Source: an uncultured Oscillospiraceae bacterium (GTDB taxonomy: Bacteria; Bacillota; Clostridia; Oscillospirales; Oscillospiraceae). From it: a stretch of 16,175 nt of DNA. The first letter of the stretch is position 1, and every line of letters starts with the position of its first letter. Location: positions 1 to 16,175 of the forward strand of contig CANQUO010000023.1 of assembly GCA_947627085.1 (NCBI GenBank), written 5' to 3'. The notes below the pieces were generated by a model. It searched no databases. It saw nothing but the letters and a program-made list of their open reading frames with translations, and was not told where the DNA came from. Below are positions 1 through 7,480 of this stretch, one piece after another. A program made the translations under genes and the position numbers.

Positions 1-196
1 GGGCGCTCATGGGGTCGCCCCCGGCGGCCTCACAGAATTTCAGCGTCAAAATCGGCCGTATCCTCTTGCCCCCCGCCAAAAGGGAGTAGCGCATGGCCTC
101 CGTGAGGCGCTTATAGGGGGCGTTCTCCGTAAAAAGTCCCTCAAGGTAACCATCCACGGTCCGCTTTAAGGCGGTAAGCTGGGAAGTTAAATCCAT
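1..196 (-). CDS. ispA: Polyprenyl (farnesyl/geranyl) diphosphate synthase, N-terminal part
   Basis: This is the 5' end of a gene that runs off the left edge; 65 codons are visible. It begins MDLTSQLTALKRTVDGYLEG and contains LLAGGKRIRP at about residues 39-48, the conserved GGKRIRP segment near the N-terminus of trans-isoprenyl diphosphate synthases that binds the isopentenyl diphosphate pyrophosphate. The Asp-rich catalytic motifs lie outside the window, so the product chain length cannot be judged. Family members condense IPP with allylic diphosphates to supply quinones, carotenoids and undecaprenyl precursors. The start codon overlaps the xseB stop (TGATG), the same gene order as xseB-ispA in Bacillus, which supports ispA over a longer-chain synthase. 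Confidence 0.88.
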   Translation of the reverse strand, partial: MDLTSQLTALKRTVDGYLEGLFTENAPYKRLTEAMRYSLLAGGKRIRPILTLKFCEAAGGDPMSA

Positions 197-429
197 CACT
201 CGGCCTCCTCAAAGGGCGTCTCCTCGGGGGAGCCGTCGGGGGAGGAGCGGAGCTTTACCACCTTCTGCTCGGCCTCGTCAAGCATTTTGCCGCAGGTCTT
301 AATCAGCTTCGTGCCCTCCTCAAACAGCCCCAAGGCCTCGTCCAATGACTTGTCGCCCTTCTCCAGCGCCTTCACTATCTCGTCAAGGCGGGCGATGGAG
401 CTCTCAAAATCTGGTTTCTTTGCCGGCAT
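196..429 (-). CDS. xseB: Exodeoxyribonuclease VII small subunit
   Basis: A 77-residue protein with the XseB pattern: FESSIARLDEIVKALEKGD, then LDEALGLFEEGTKLIKTC, then an acidic tail. The family forms short helical hairpins, several of which bind one XseA subunit; the complex degrades single-stranded DNA to oligonucleotides in the cytoplasm. I chose the ATG at 429 because GAGGAGG sits about six bases upstream. An in-frame ATG at 456 overlaps the xseA stop as ATGA and would add nine residues encoding that ribosome binding site, so it is possible but less likely. The gene lies between xseA and ispA and is presumably translationally coupled to both. Confidence 0.93.
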   Translation of the reverse strand: MPAKKPDFESSIARLDEIVKALEKGDKSLDEALGLFEEGTKLIKTCGKMLDEAEQKVVKLRSSPDGSPEETPFEEAE

Positions 430-452
430 ATTTACCTCCTCTTGAAGCGCTG

Positions 453-1646
453 TCATTTGACCATACAGCTTATCTCGTCCTTTTGCAGTTTTATTTTGAT
501 ATCCTCGCCGCTTTTAACGTCCTTCGCGGCCTTTATGACCCTTCCGTCGGACGTGAGGGCGATGGAGTAGCCCCGGCCAAGGACTTTAAGGGGGCTCATG
601 GCGTCCAGCGCCGCGGCCAGGGCGGCGTAGCGGCGGTGAGCGACAGAGAGCGCCACGGTCATGAGGTCCGCAAGCCGCTCGCCCCTGGCGTCAAGGGCAA
701 GGCGGCACTCGTCGATGTAGTTTTTCGGGTCCCTGAGCACCCGGGCCTCGGCGTAGAGCCTGAGCTTCTCCCGGGCGTCGCGCAACTGCTTTTCCATGGC
801 GGAGGCGGTCCTGTCGGAGGACGCCCGGAGGAAATCGCGTATCTCCGATATGTCCGGGGACACAAGCTCTGCGGCGTTGGAGGGGGTGGCGGCCCGCACG
901 TCCGCCACGAAGTCCGAGATCGTCACGTCCGGCTCGTGGCCCACGGCGGAGACCACGGGTATGGGGCAGTCGTATATGGCCCGGGCCACACGCTCGTCAT
1001 TGAAGCACCAGAGGTCCTCCATGCTCCCGCCGCCTCTTCCCACGATGAGCACGTCGGCCACGCGCCACCTGCCGGCGTAGCTGACGGCCGCCGCTATCTC
1101 CGGCGGGGCCTCCTCGCCCTGGACCCGGACGGGCAGGAGAATTATTTTTCCAATGGGCCAGCGCTTTTTAAGGACCCTTATAATGTCGTGTACCGCCGCC
1201 CCGGCGGAGCTGGTGACCACGCCCACGCGCATGGGGCAGGGGGGAAGGGGCTTTTTGTGGGCCGGATCGAAAAGGCCCTCCTTATATAATTTCTCCTTGA
1301 GCTGTTCGAAGGCCATCTGCAGGTCCCCCACCCCGTCGGGGGTGACGGAGCTGACGTAGAGCTGATAGGTCCCGTCCCGGGGATAGACCGACACCCGGCC
1401 CAGGGCTATGACCTTCATGCCGTCGGAGAGCTTAAATCTCAGCCGGACGGCGCTGGAGCGGAACATGACGCACTTCAGGGCGCCGCCCTGGTCCTTCAAT
1501 GTAAAATAATGGTGGCCGGAGGGGTAGACCTTATAATTTGAGACCTCGCCACGGATATATATGTTCTCAAGCCGTGGCATGGAGTCAAAGACGTGCTTTA
1601 AATACTCGTTGAGCTCCGTGACGGTCATTATATTTCTATCATCCAC
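453..1646 (-). CDS. xseA: Exodeoxyribonuclease VII large subunit
   Basis: A 397-residue catalytic subunit of exonuclease VII. Residues about 7-105 form the N-terminal OB-fold (VTELNEYLKHVF, IRGEVSNYK, HHYFTLKD). The nuclease domain follows, with VGVVTSSAGAAVHDI (about 141-155), VGRGGGSMEDLWCFNDE (202-218) and VSAVGHEPDVTISDFVADVR (232-251), the family's most conserved blocks. The C-terminal region is helical and ends in the usual GYSIAL segment. It is somewhat shorter than E. coli XseA. The start taken is GTG at 1646, overlapping the end of the upstream gene; an ATG six codons in (1628) aligns well with MTVTELN but has no nearby Shine-Dalgarno. It is expected to act with XseB on single-stranded DNA during repair. 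Confidence 0.95.
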   Translation of the reverse strand: MDDRNIMTVTELNEYLKHVFDSMPRLENIYIRGEVSNYKVYPSGHHYFTLKDQGGALKCVMFRSSAVRLRFKLSDGMKVIALGRVSVYPRDGTYQLYVSSVTPDGVGDLQMAFEQLKEKLYKEGLFDPAHKKPLPPCPMRVGVVTSSAGAAVHDIIRVLKKRWPIGKIILLPVRVQGEEAPPEIAAAVSYAGRWRVADVLIVGRGGGSMEDLWCFNDERVARAIYDCPIPVVSAVGHEPDVTISDFVADVRAATPSNAAELVSPDISEIRDFLRASSDRTASAMEKQLRDAREKLRLYAEARVLRDPKNYIDECRLALDARGERLADLMTVALSVAHRRYAALAAALDAMSPLKVLGRGYSIALTSDGRVIKAAKDVKSGEDIKIKLQKDEISCMVK

Positions 1647-2559
1647 GGGCCGTCACCGCCCTCCAGGTGAGTATGGCCGTGCCCATGGCGTTGTCGGTGG
1701 AGTACCGGGGCTCCGCGAATATCCCCTCCGGCGTCATGGAGCGCAGAAGGGAGTTTGAGGCCACGCCGCCGGAGTAGAGCACCGGCACGTCGCCGTAAAT
1801 TTTCTTCGCCTCGACCGTGGCCTGGTGTACGGCCCTTATAACGCTTGCAAGCGAAAAATACGCGATCTCAGCATCGGGAGCTCCGGCGTCCTTCATCTGA
1901 TGCATCTTGTGCTCCACGCCGGAGAGGGAGAACCAGGCCCCGTCCTTTTTCGGAAGATAGGAGCCCCGTTCCGTCGCCTCGCCGGAGAGCCTGTCCAATG
2001 CTTTGCCGGAGGGGAATTGAAGGCCCAAAAGCTGGCCCGTGCGGTCGATGAGCTGTCCCGCGGACACGTCCCGAGTCCCGCCGACGATCTCGCACCTGAC
2101 GGCCACGCCCTCCGGCCGGACGAACAGCAGCTCCGTGGTCCCGCCGGACAGATGCCAGGCGAGGTGAGGCGTATCTAAAAGCTCCATGTGTCCCGAGGAC
2201 CAGGCCGCGGCGGCGATGTGTCCCTGCTGGTGGGAAAAGCCGAAGTATGGGACTTTTAGAAAATGGGCAAGCCCACGTGCCTCGGCCACTCCCGCCAGAA
2301 AGCAGGGCATGTAGCTGCCCTCGGTTTCCCTGGGCGTCTCCGAGGCCCCAACGGCGATTATCTCGCCGTCTACGGGCACGGCGTCCATTATCTCCGGGAG
2401 CCTGCGCACATGGGAAAAAAGAGCGTCCGACTGGCGAAGGCCCAGCTCACCGGGCCTCACGTCCAGAAGGCGCCCTGAATTGACCCCCCGCTCGCCGTCA
2501 AAGACGGCGCAGGAGGTGGTGTAGTTTGAGGTGTCAAAGGCGACAGCGAGCTTTCTCAT
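1639..2559 (-). CDS. TsaD/Kae1-like (peptidase M22 family) paralogue
   Basis: A 306-residue protein of the TsaD/Kae1/Qri7 ASKHA fold. Seen: the N-terminal FDTSNYTTSCAVF phosphate-binding strand; FSHQQGHIAAA (H110 and H114, the HxxxH metal-ligand motif); WHLSGGTTELL (about 135-145); YSGGVASNSLLR near the C-terminus; and STDNAMGTA with D289 at the third metal-ligand position. Real TsaD makes the tRNA t6A modification with TsaB, TsaC and TsaE and is usually 335-345 residues; this copy is shorter and lacks the canonical DETSCDETA-type N-terminus. I infer a paralogue rather than the essential TsaD. Its start overlaps the nusB stop (ATGA), so it is probably co-translated. In Bacillus this slot holds folD. 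Its function is unknown to me; the intact metal site argues that it still binds nucleotide. Confidence 0.8.
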   Translation of the reverse strand: MRKLAVAFDTSNYTTSCAVFDGERGVNSGRLLDVRPGELGLRQSDALFSHVRRLPEIMDAVPVDGEIIAVGASETPRETEGSYMPCFLAGVAEARGLAHFLKVPYFGFSHQQGHIAAAAWSSGHMELLDTPHLAWHLSGGTTELLFVRPEGVAVRCEIVGGTRDVSAGQLIDRTGQLLGLQFPSGKALDRLSGEATERGSYLPKKDGAWFSLSGVEHKMHQMKDAGAPDAEIAYFSLASVIRAVHQATVEAKKIYGDVPVLYSGGVASNSLLRSMTPEGIFAEPRYSTDNAMGTAILTWRAVTARG

Positions 2560-3005
2560 ACCGACAGCTCTTCTCTCACGAAGGAGCCCAGCACGCCGTT
2601 GACAAAGGCCACGGTCTCGGGCTCGTCGTATTTTTTCGCGATCTCAACGGCCTCGTTTATGGCCGCGCCGTTGGGAATCTCGGGCATGTACATTATCTCG
2701 AACATCGCGACCTTTATCACCGCCAGGGCCGTTCGGGATATGCGGGAAAATTTCCATCCCTTGGAATATTTCTCCACATATCCGTCCAGCTCCGCCGAGT
2801 GCTCCCCGACGCCGATGACCAGCTTTTCGATGTACTCCCGGTGGTTATCCTGGGGGCGGCTTTCGTAAAGCGGGTCCTCCGGCGACAGGGACTCGTAGTA
2901 GTCCCCGCCGAAAAGGTGCTCCACGACCTCACGGGCGTCGCACTCACGGCTGGATATCTCATAGCAGAGCCTGACGGCTATTTCCCGCGCTTCTGATCTG
3001 TTCAT
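2556..3005 (-). CDS. nusB: Transcription antitermination factor NusB
   Basis: A 149-residue all-helical protein beginning MNRSEAREIAVRLCYEI, with the NusB signatures RISRTALAVIKVAMFEIMYM and IPNGAAINEAVEIAKKYDEPETVAFVNGVLGSF. NusB binds boxA RNA with NusE (S10) and promotes antitermination in rRNA operons. The length is slightly above the usual 130-140 because of an insertion around residues 40-55 (YYESLSPEDPLYESRPQDNH). The ATG has GGGGAG about five bases upstream. The position after an Asp23/YqhY gene and before the xse genes matches the conserved Firmicute cluster. Its stop overlaps the next start. Confidence 0.95.
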   Translation of the reverse strand: MNRSEAREIAVRLCYEISSRECDAREVVEHLFGGDYYESLSPEDPLYESRPQDNHREYIEKLVIGVGEHSAELDGYVEKYSKGWKFSRISRTALAVIKVAMFEIMYMPEIPNGAAINEAVEIAKKYDEPETVAFVNGVLGSFVREELSV

Positions 3006-3030
3006 AAATTCTCCCCTGTGTACTCGGAAC

Positions 3031-3052
3031 GGGCCGGCGCTTATACCGGCCC
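3031..3052 (-). other. Intercistronic hairpin between the Asp23 gene and nusB
   Basis: GGGCCGG (3031-3037) and CCGGCCC (3046-3052) form a perfect 7-bp stem with an 8-base loop just after the Asp23-family stop codon and 26 bases before the nusB start. No U-tract follows on the minus strand, so it is not an intrinsic terminator. An mRNA stability or processing element in the operon transcript is possible but unproven. Confidence 0.45.
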
Positions 3053-3056
3053 CCGC

Positions 3057-3413
3057 TTATTTCTTCCCCAGGTTCACGCCCACGATGTGGACGTTGACCT
3101 CGGCCACGGTGAAGCCGGTGGCGGATTCGATGGATGAGGCCACGGCCTCCTGGACCTTCTGGCCCACGCGGCTGACGGAGACGCCCATCCTGACTATCAT
3201 CCAAAGGTCCACCTTCACGCTCTCGCCCTCCACGGTGATGCGCACGCCCTTGGAGGGGTTTTCCTTGCCCAGTATGCCTTTACCGGCGGACAGGCCGGCC
3301 ACGCCCTCGGTCTCGGTGGCCGCGGCGGCGGCGATAACGGAGATGACCTCCTCGGATATGTTTATACTGCCCTTCTCGTCGGGGTGGGTGATGTAGTCCT
3401 TATTCTCGCCCAT
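3057..3413 (-). CDS. yqhY: Asp23/Gls24 family protein (YqhY type)
   Basis: A 118-residue Asp23/Gls24-family protein: GSINISEEVISVIAAAAATETEGVAGLSAG at the N-terminal half, then VRITVEGESVKVDLWMIVRMGVSVSRV and a C-terminal VQEAVASSIESATGFTVAEVNVHIVGV. These are the family's recurring blocks. In Bacillus, YqhY sits beside accBC and nusB and has been linked to control of acetyl-CoA carboxylase and membrane lipid balance; other members respond to envelope stress. Here accBC are not adjacent, so any link to fatty acid synthesis would act on distant genes. AAGGAGG lies six bases before the ATG. It is the first housekeeping gene after the sporulation genes and probably has its own promoter. Confidence 0.88.
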   Translation of the reverse strand: MGENKDYITHPDEKGSINISEEVISVIAAAAATETEGVAGLSAGKGILGKENPSKGVRITVEGESVKVDLWMIVRMGVSVSRVGQKVQEAVASSIESATGFTVAEVNVHIVGVNLGKK

Positions 3414-3493
3414 AATGTCCTCCTTAAGCTGCCCGGCCTCCCGACCATGGGCGGAGGGGGCAGGTGATACGCGGCAAAGCCACGGTTTTTACT

Positions 3494-3522
3494 ATTCTAT
3501 CACATATCTGGACAAAAATAAA
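3494..3522 (-). promoter_or_regulatory. Putative vegetative promoter (extended -10) for yqhY-nusB-xse-ispA
   Basis: On the minus strand TGATAGAAT (3502-3494) is an extended -10 element, with a weak -35 (TTTATT) 17 bases upstream at 3522-3517. It lies in the 129-base gap between the last sporulation gene and yqhY, an AT-rich patch in GC-rich surroundings. It would let the housekeeping genes be expressed in growing cells, independent of the sporulation promoter. Confidence 0.45.
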
Positions 3523-3542
3523 GGAAAAGTTGAAGCGGCCGG

Positions 3543-4235
3543 CTATTTTATCTCATTTACCGTAAGCTTGCTCACCGGGATGCCCGCGCCGGAGACTATG
3601 ACGTCGGTTATCTTGGCCACGCCGGCCTTGTCAAGGCCCCCCTCGGCGGCCACGGTGACCCGGGCCCCGCCGTCCGAGAGGTACACCACGCAGTCGATGA
3701 AGCCCTTGGAGCGAATCTGGCTTTCAAGCTCGGATTCCTTCATGGCGTTCTGAGCGAGCTCCGTCATGGCCGCCAGGGCCCCGTCCACGGTCTCCTTTGA
3801 CGCCCCCTCGGCGCCGGCCACGGCGGAGAGAGTGGCGGAGGCCTCGTCCCGGGCCTGACTGCGCTCTAAGCGCACCTGGGCGAAGTACTCGGCGTACTCA
3901 CCGGTATTTGAGGAGGACGCGTCCGGGGCGGAGGGGTCCGCGGCGGACTGGCCGTCGCCAGCGGCGGCGTCCTTATTTTCCGCGCCCGTCACGGAGTAGT
4001 ATAGCCCCGCCCCGGCGTCCGGCGACACATTGCCAAGGGTCTTGGGCTCGCCGGAGGACGCGCCGCCGGGCTCGGTCGCGCCCTGGCCGCCTGGCTCCAG
4101 CACCGACACGTCGCCGCCGCTCCCGGCCTTGGACGCCTCCTCCACGTTCCTGTTGTAGGACCAGTTCAGGTACACCGCCGCGCACACGAACAGCATTACG
4201 GTGATTATCACCGCGTTCCTTTTGAAAGTTTTCAT
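3543..4235 (-). CDS. spoIIIAH: Stage III sporulation protein AH
   Basis: A 230-residue protein with one N-terminal membrane segment (about residues 8-24, AVIITVMLFVCAAVYLN), a long low-complexity linker rich in Gly, Ala, Ser and Asp (about 35-115), and a conserved C-terminal domain from about 115 (YFAQVRLERSQARDEA) to the end (VSKLTVNEIK). SpoIIIAH in the mother cell membrane binds forespore SpoIIQ, joining the two membranes during engulfment and contributing to the A-Q channel; its C-terminal domain has a ring-building EscJ/PrgK-like fold. GGAGG lies upstream of the ATG. It follows spoIIIAG by 36 bases and ends the spoIIIA set. Confidence 0.93.
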   Translation of the reverse strand: MKTFKRNAVIITVMLFVCAAVYLNWSYNRNVEEASKAGSGGDVSVLEPGGQGATEPGGASSGEPKTLGNVSPDAGAGLYYSVTGAENKDAAAGDGQSAADPSAPDASSSNTGEYAEYFAQVRLERSQARDEASATLSAVAGAEGASKETVDGALAAMTELAQNAMKESELESQIRSKGFIDCVVYLSDGGARVTVAAEGGLDKAGVAKITDVIVSGAGIPVSKLTVNEIK

Positions 4236-4271
4236 TTTTGCCTCCTGCTTAATTTTATTGAAGGTGAGTAC

Positions 4272-4796
4272 TCACCTCATTTTTACGATCTTTATATCTG
4301 TTGCCCCAAGGCCCGTTGCGGCCTTCACCGCCTCCAAAAGCTCCGCCCTCACCGTGGCGCTCCCGGCGCCCTGGGCGGCTATGACTGCCCCACGGTACTC
4401 GGGGTAGAGGTACTTGACCTCCACCTCGCCGCTCTGGCCGCTTCCCTTTTCCACCACAAGGGCGCTGTCCCGGTCCTCCTCCCGGTTACCGTCCGCGCCG
4501 GTCTCGGTTTTTCGCTCCGACTCCCGGGCCAGCACCCGCTCGCCGTCGGACTTGAGGGTGAGGAGTACCCGGACCTGACCGGCCCCGTCAATCAGGGACA
4601 GTATCTCCTCAAGCCGGCGCTCCGCCTCCCCGGTGGACGGTTCTTTTTCCTCCGGCTCAGGCGCGGGAGCCTCCTCCGGTTTGTTTACCGATGTGGGCAG
4701 GAGCAGTAATATGAGCCCCACCAGCAGTACGATGGCCACGTATTTGTGCTCCGCCAGCTTCGCTTTTATCTGGGCCGCTTTTCCGTCAGCTTTCAT
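4272..4796 (-). CDS. spoIIIAG: Stage III sporulation protein AG
   Basis: A 174-residue single-pass membrane protein: a basic N-terminus, a membrane segment at about 19-36 (VAIVLLVGLILLLLPTS), a Pro/Glu-rich linker (about 38-55), then a conserved domain with RRLEEILSLIDGAGQVRVLLTLKS and a C-terminal YPEYRGAVIAAQGAGSATVRAEL. In the known system SpoIIIAG forms a large oligomeric ring in the intermembrane space of the feeding-tube channel. Its first codons overlap the end of spoIIIAF by 11 bases, so the two are translationally coupled. The spacer EKKTETGADGNREED-like acidic stretch is typical of the variable loop of this family. Confidence 0.93.
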   Translation of the reverse strand: MKADGKAAQIKAKLAEHKYVAIVLLVGLILLLLPTSVNKPEEAPAPEPEEKEPSTGEAERRLEEILSLIDGAGQVRVLLTLKSDGERVLARESERKTETGADGNREEDRDSALVVEKGSGQSGEVEVKYLYPEYRGAVIAAQGAGSATVRAELLEAVKAATGLGATDIKIVKMR

Positions 4797-5268
4797 CTTC
4801 AGCGCTCCAAATCTGATTTTCCCTGAGTATCCCCAGCTCCGACTCCATGACGTAGGCGAGCTCGGGGTCCTCGCGCGACTTGAGCCTTACCTCCACCGGG
4901 TACCAGAAGCCCTCCTCGCTCCAGCGGGCGGTGACCTCAATGTCCCCGGGCGTCAGGCCGAGCAAACGCGCTTTGTCCAATATATATGCCTCGCACCGGT
5001 CCTCTATGATAGTTCTTGTCTGGGCCCGGGCGGCGTCCACGGCGGCGTCCGCGCTCGTCTCGGCCTCAAGGCCGTATTTCGCGGCGTACCGCGAAAGGCC
5101 CAGGGCCTCCACGTCCCCGAATATGCCGAGCACCGCCGCCAGCATGGCAAAGCCGCAGACCACATCCACGGCCTTTTTCACGGTCCCGCCCGGCGACAGG
5201 GCCTTTGCCGCGCCGCATATGAGCCCCGTGGCGGCGAGAGTCAGTATCCATTGGCGTAAAGCGTCCAT
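4786..5268 (-). CDS. spoIIIAF: Stage III sporulation protein AF
   Basis: A 160-residue protein with two N-terminal membrane segments (about 7-24 and 32-50) and a soluble C-terminal domain containing YILDKARLLGLTPGDIEVT and EGFWYPVEVRL. This is the SpoIIIAF layout, a component of the mother-cell half of the SpoIIIA-SpoIIQ channel. AAAGGA lies upstream of the ATG. The gap to spoIIIAE is only 12 bases and its 3' end overlaps spoIIIAG. Confidence 0.92.
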   Translation of the reverse strand: MDALRQWILTLAATGLICGAAKALSPGGTVKKAVDVVCGFAMLAAVLGIFGDVEALGLSRYAAKYGLEAETSADAAVDAARAQTRTIIEDRCEAYILDKARLLGLTPGDIEVTARWSEEGFWYPVEVRLKSREDPELAYVMESELGILRENQIWSAEDES

Positions 5269-5280
5269 TGTTCTTTCCTT

Positions 5281-6369
5281 TCAGCCCGCGATCTTCGCCG
5301 CGGAGATGAGGGATATGAGGAGCATCACCGCCTCCGCCCCGGCAAGGCCCAGAGCCAGTGAGTGTGCGTTGGCGATGGCGGCGATGAGGCCGGAGAGGCG
5401 CTTGTCGGCAACAGTTCCGGCGAGCTCCGCCGCCACCCGGTAGAGGAGCGACCCGGCCAAAAGGCGCATGAAGGGCACAAGGCACACCGCCAGCACCGCC
5501 GCCACGCCGAAGGCCCCGGCGGCGGCCCCCACGGCCTGCACCCCGGAGGCCACCGAGTCCGCCGCGTCCGAGACTATGCCGCCCACCACGGGAAGGAGCG
5601 TGGAGATGGCGGTCTTTGTGAGCTTCACCGCAGTGGCGTCGGCGGAGGAGGCGATGAGGGAGGTGGTGGTCAGGTACACGGTGAAGGCTAAGACGAGACC
5701 GGTGAGGAGCCGCTTTGCAAGGCCGGATATGAGCCTCGCCACTCCCCCGGCGGGGCCGCCGGAGGCCGCCTCCCCGGCGCTGGCCGCTATGTAGGCGTAG
5801 ATCGCGGGTATTATGAGCCTCCGGCCCAGGTCCATCAGCAGGTTTATAAACAGCGCCGACGCGGCCAGCTTCGCCGCGCCCGAGGCCGCGTGCCCCGAGG
5901 CCGCCGCCGCGGAGCCCAGCACGGGCAAAAGGAGGGTTGACAGGTCGCGCATGTCGCCGGCGCAGGCCGTGGCTTGACCCACAAGGGTCCTCACGCCCCC
6001 GGCGCAGGCGGCCAGTATGACGAAAACGCCCACCAGGTTCACATAGTCAAAGCCCCCGTCCCCGGAAAGGGGCCTTATCGCGGAGCAGAGAAACGTCGCG
6101 GCCAGCACCGCCACGGCCCCGGCCAGCGCGGGCCGCAGGGCGTCCAGGGCGGCGTCACGGGCGGAGCTTAAGAGCCTTTGGAAGAGCCCCGGTACGTCAA
6201 GAGAGACGTCGATGCCCTCGCCATCAAGGAGCTCCCCGGCGGCGTCGGGGAGCTGGCCCGCCAGCTCGTCCGCGCCGAGATATGAGTAGTCCTCCGCCGC
6301 CAGGGCGTATGTCCCGGGCAGGAGCCACAGCGCCAGTGCCAGGGCGAGGATAAAAAGGGCGCGCCTCAT
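5281..6369 (-). CDS. spoIIIAE: Stage III sporulation protein AE
   Basis: A 362-residue polytopic membrane protein. Residues 1-24 look like a signal peptide (RRALFILALALALWLLPGTYALA) followed by a short extracytoplasmic stretch; from about residue 85 there are several hydrophobic segments (for example LAGAVAVLAATFLCSAI, YVNLVGVFVILAACAG, LTGLVLAFTVYLTTTS, AFGVAAVLAVCLVPFMRLLAG). SpoIIIAE is the largest integral membrane component of the channel complex, comparable to an export-apparatus permease. The start overlaps the spoIIIAD stop (ATGA). It is rich in Ala and Gly, in keeping with the high GC content. Confidence 0.94.
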   Translation of the reverse strand: MRRALFILALALALWLLPGTYALAAEDYSYLGADELAGQLPDAAGELLDGEGIDVSLDVPGLFQRLLSSARDAALDALRPALAGAVAVLAATFLCSAIRPLSGDGGFDYVNLVGVFVILAACAGGVRTLVGQATACAGDMRDLSTLLLPVLGSAAAASGHAASGAAKLAASALFINLLMDLGRRLIIPAIYAYIAASAGEAASGGPAGGVARLISGLAKRLLTGLVLAFTVYLTTTSLIASSADATAVKLTKTAISTLLPVVGGIVSDAADSVASGVQAVGAAAGAFGVAAVLAVCLVPFMRLLAGSLLYRVAAELAGTVADKRLSGLIAAIANAHSLALGLAGAEAVMLLISLISAAKIAG

Positions 6370-6752
6370 ATGAGCTCCCTTATCATCCGCAGCACCCCGC
6401 GCATAAGGGGCATAGCCACGTATAGCGCCGCCGCGGAGCCGGCAAACTGGGAGGCCGAGGCGGCGGCGGCAAGGCCCGCGTCACGGCAGAGGTCGGACGC
6501 CATACCCGTCACCAGGGCTATGCCCACGGTTTTCATCAGGACCGAAAGTACCGTGGAGGACACTCCGGCGGTGTCGGCCACCTCCCGGAGGAAACCCCCC
6601 AGCTCCCCGACGGCCCCGAGGGTGGAGAAGATGATGACGCACCCGGCGGCCAGGGCCACCAGCATCGCCATCGCGGGGCTGTCCTTCCTGAGGACCGCGG
6701 CGATAAGGGCCGCCGGCACGCACACGGCGGCGATCTTAATAAGCAGGTCCAT
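6366..6752 (-). CDS. spoIIIAD: Stage III sporulation protein AD
   Basis: A 128-residue membrane protein beginning MDLLIKIAAVCVPAALIAAVLR, with further hydrophobic stretches at about 28-48 (MAMLVALAAGCVIIFSTLGAV) and near the C-terminus. The MDLL-KIAAV start and K-DSPAMAMLVALAAG motif mirror SpoIIIAC, to which SpoIIIAD is related. Both are small membrane subunits of the mother-cell channel. It starts one base after the spoIIIAC stop with no clear separate Shine-Dalgarno, implying translational coupling. Confidence 0.93.
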   Translation of the reverse strand: MDLLIKIAAVCVPAALIAAVLRKDSPAMAMLVALAAGCVIIFSTLGAVGELGGFLREVADTAGVSSTVLSVLMKTVGIALVTGMASDLCRDAGLAAAASASQFAGSAAALYVAMPLMRGVLRMIRELI

Positions 6753-6753
6753 A

Positions 6754-6948
6754 TCAAAGCCCGAAAAGGGATTTTATCAGGTCGAATAGCCCCGATATCT
6801 CCCTGAGTATCACCACCAGCACCACCACGAGCCCCGCGATGGTGGTCATAAGCGCCTGCTCGTCCCGGCCGGAGCGGCCGAGCAGCAGGTTGAGTACCGC
6901 CACCAGTATGCCCACGGCGGCGATCTTGAAGATAAGATCTACGTTCAT
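6754..6948 (-). CDS. spoIIIAC: Stage III sporulation protein AC
   Basis: A 64-residue protein with two membrane helices: MNVDLIFKIAAVGILVAVLNLLL and LMTTIAGLVVVLVVILREI, separated by a charged GRSGRDEQ loop. This length and pattern are diagnostic of SpoIIIAC. I chose ATG 6948 because GGGAGG lies seven bases upstream and because 64 residues is the family length; an in-frame ATG further upstream would add 30 unrelated residues overlapping spoIIIAB. It is a small integral membrane part of the SpoIIIA-SpoIIQ channel. Confidence 0.93.
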   Translation of the reverse strand: MNVDLIFKIAAVGILVAVLNLLLGRSGRDEQALMTTIAGLVVVLVVILREISGLFDLIKSLFGL

Positions 6949-6964
6949 TTGTGCCTCCCAGTCC

Positions 6965-7480
6965 TCACAGGAGGATGATAACCGCGAATATGCCCGAGGC
7001 GATGCCGAAAAAGGCGTGGAGACGGCTGTCCCGGTCACGCTCGGCCTCGGCCCTGCGTAGTATCAGCTCCAGCCTCCGCCGGAGCCGCCCGATGGCCTCG
7101 GCCTGCTCCCGGACGTCGTACCGGCCAAGGCACAGCCCCAGCTCGGTGAGAAGCTCCGCCTCCTGGGGCCTTAAGCGGAGCTCGTAAGACCCGGCCACGG
7201 CGTTTTTCCAGATGGTGTAAAATGAGCACCGCCCCAGGGCGCTCATGCCCTCGGTAGCGCGGCGGAAAAGTCCCCGGACGCACGCCGGGGCGGAGCCGGA
7301 GAGCATGTCCAGCACCTCCCGCATGGGCGTCATGCGCGAGCATATCTCACTTTCCATTAGCTGGAGGGAGACGATGAGCCCCTCCAGCACCCGCACCCTC
7401 CGGCGCAGGGACAGTACGCCCAGCGCCCCCATGGTGCCGGTGGCGCCGATGACGAGAGCCGCGCCAAGAAGCCTTATCAC
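6965..7480 (-). CDS. spoIIIAB: Stage III sporulation protein AB
   Basis: A 171-residue protein with an N-terminal membrane segment (IRLLGAALVIGATGTMGALG), a long helical cytoplasmic domain (RVRVLEGLIVSLQLMESEIC, then LGLCLGRYDVREQAEAIGRL) and a C-terminal hydrophobic tail (FFGIASGIFAVIILL). This matches SpoIIIAB, which resembles GspF-like secretion proteins. The start codon is GTG, overlapping the spoIIIAA TAG stop by one base (TAGTG), so the two genes are coupled. Confidence 0.92.
   Translation of the reverse strand: MIRLLGAALVIGATGTMGALGVLSLRRRVRVLEGLIVSLQLMESEICSRMTPMREVLDMLSGSAPACVRGLFRRATEGMSALGRCSFYTIWKNAVAGSYELRLRPQEAELLTELGLCLGRYDVREQAEAIGRLRRRLELILRRAEAERDRDSRLHAFFGIASGIFAVIILL

Noticed and set aside
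345..1289. Long open frame on the plus strand opposite xseA (314 codons)
   Set aside because: It mirrors the codon structure of xseA/xseB, has His/Gly/Val-rich composition without family motifs, and no ribosome binding site; a shadow frame in GC-rich DNA.
3031..3052. GC-rich hairpin considered as a terminator before nusB
   Set aside because: No U-tract on either strand and it lies inside a conserved operon; listed as an intercistronic hairpin instead.
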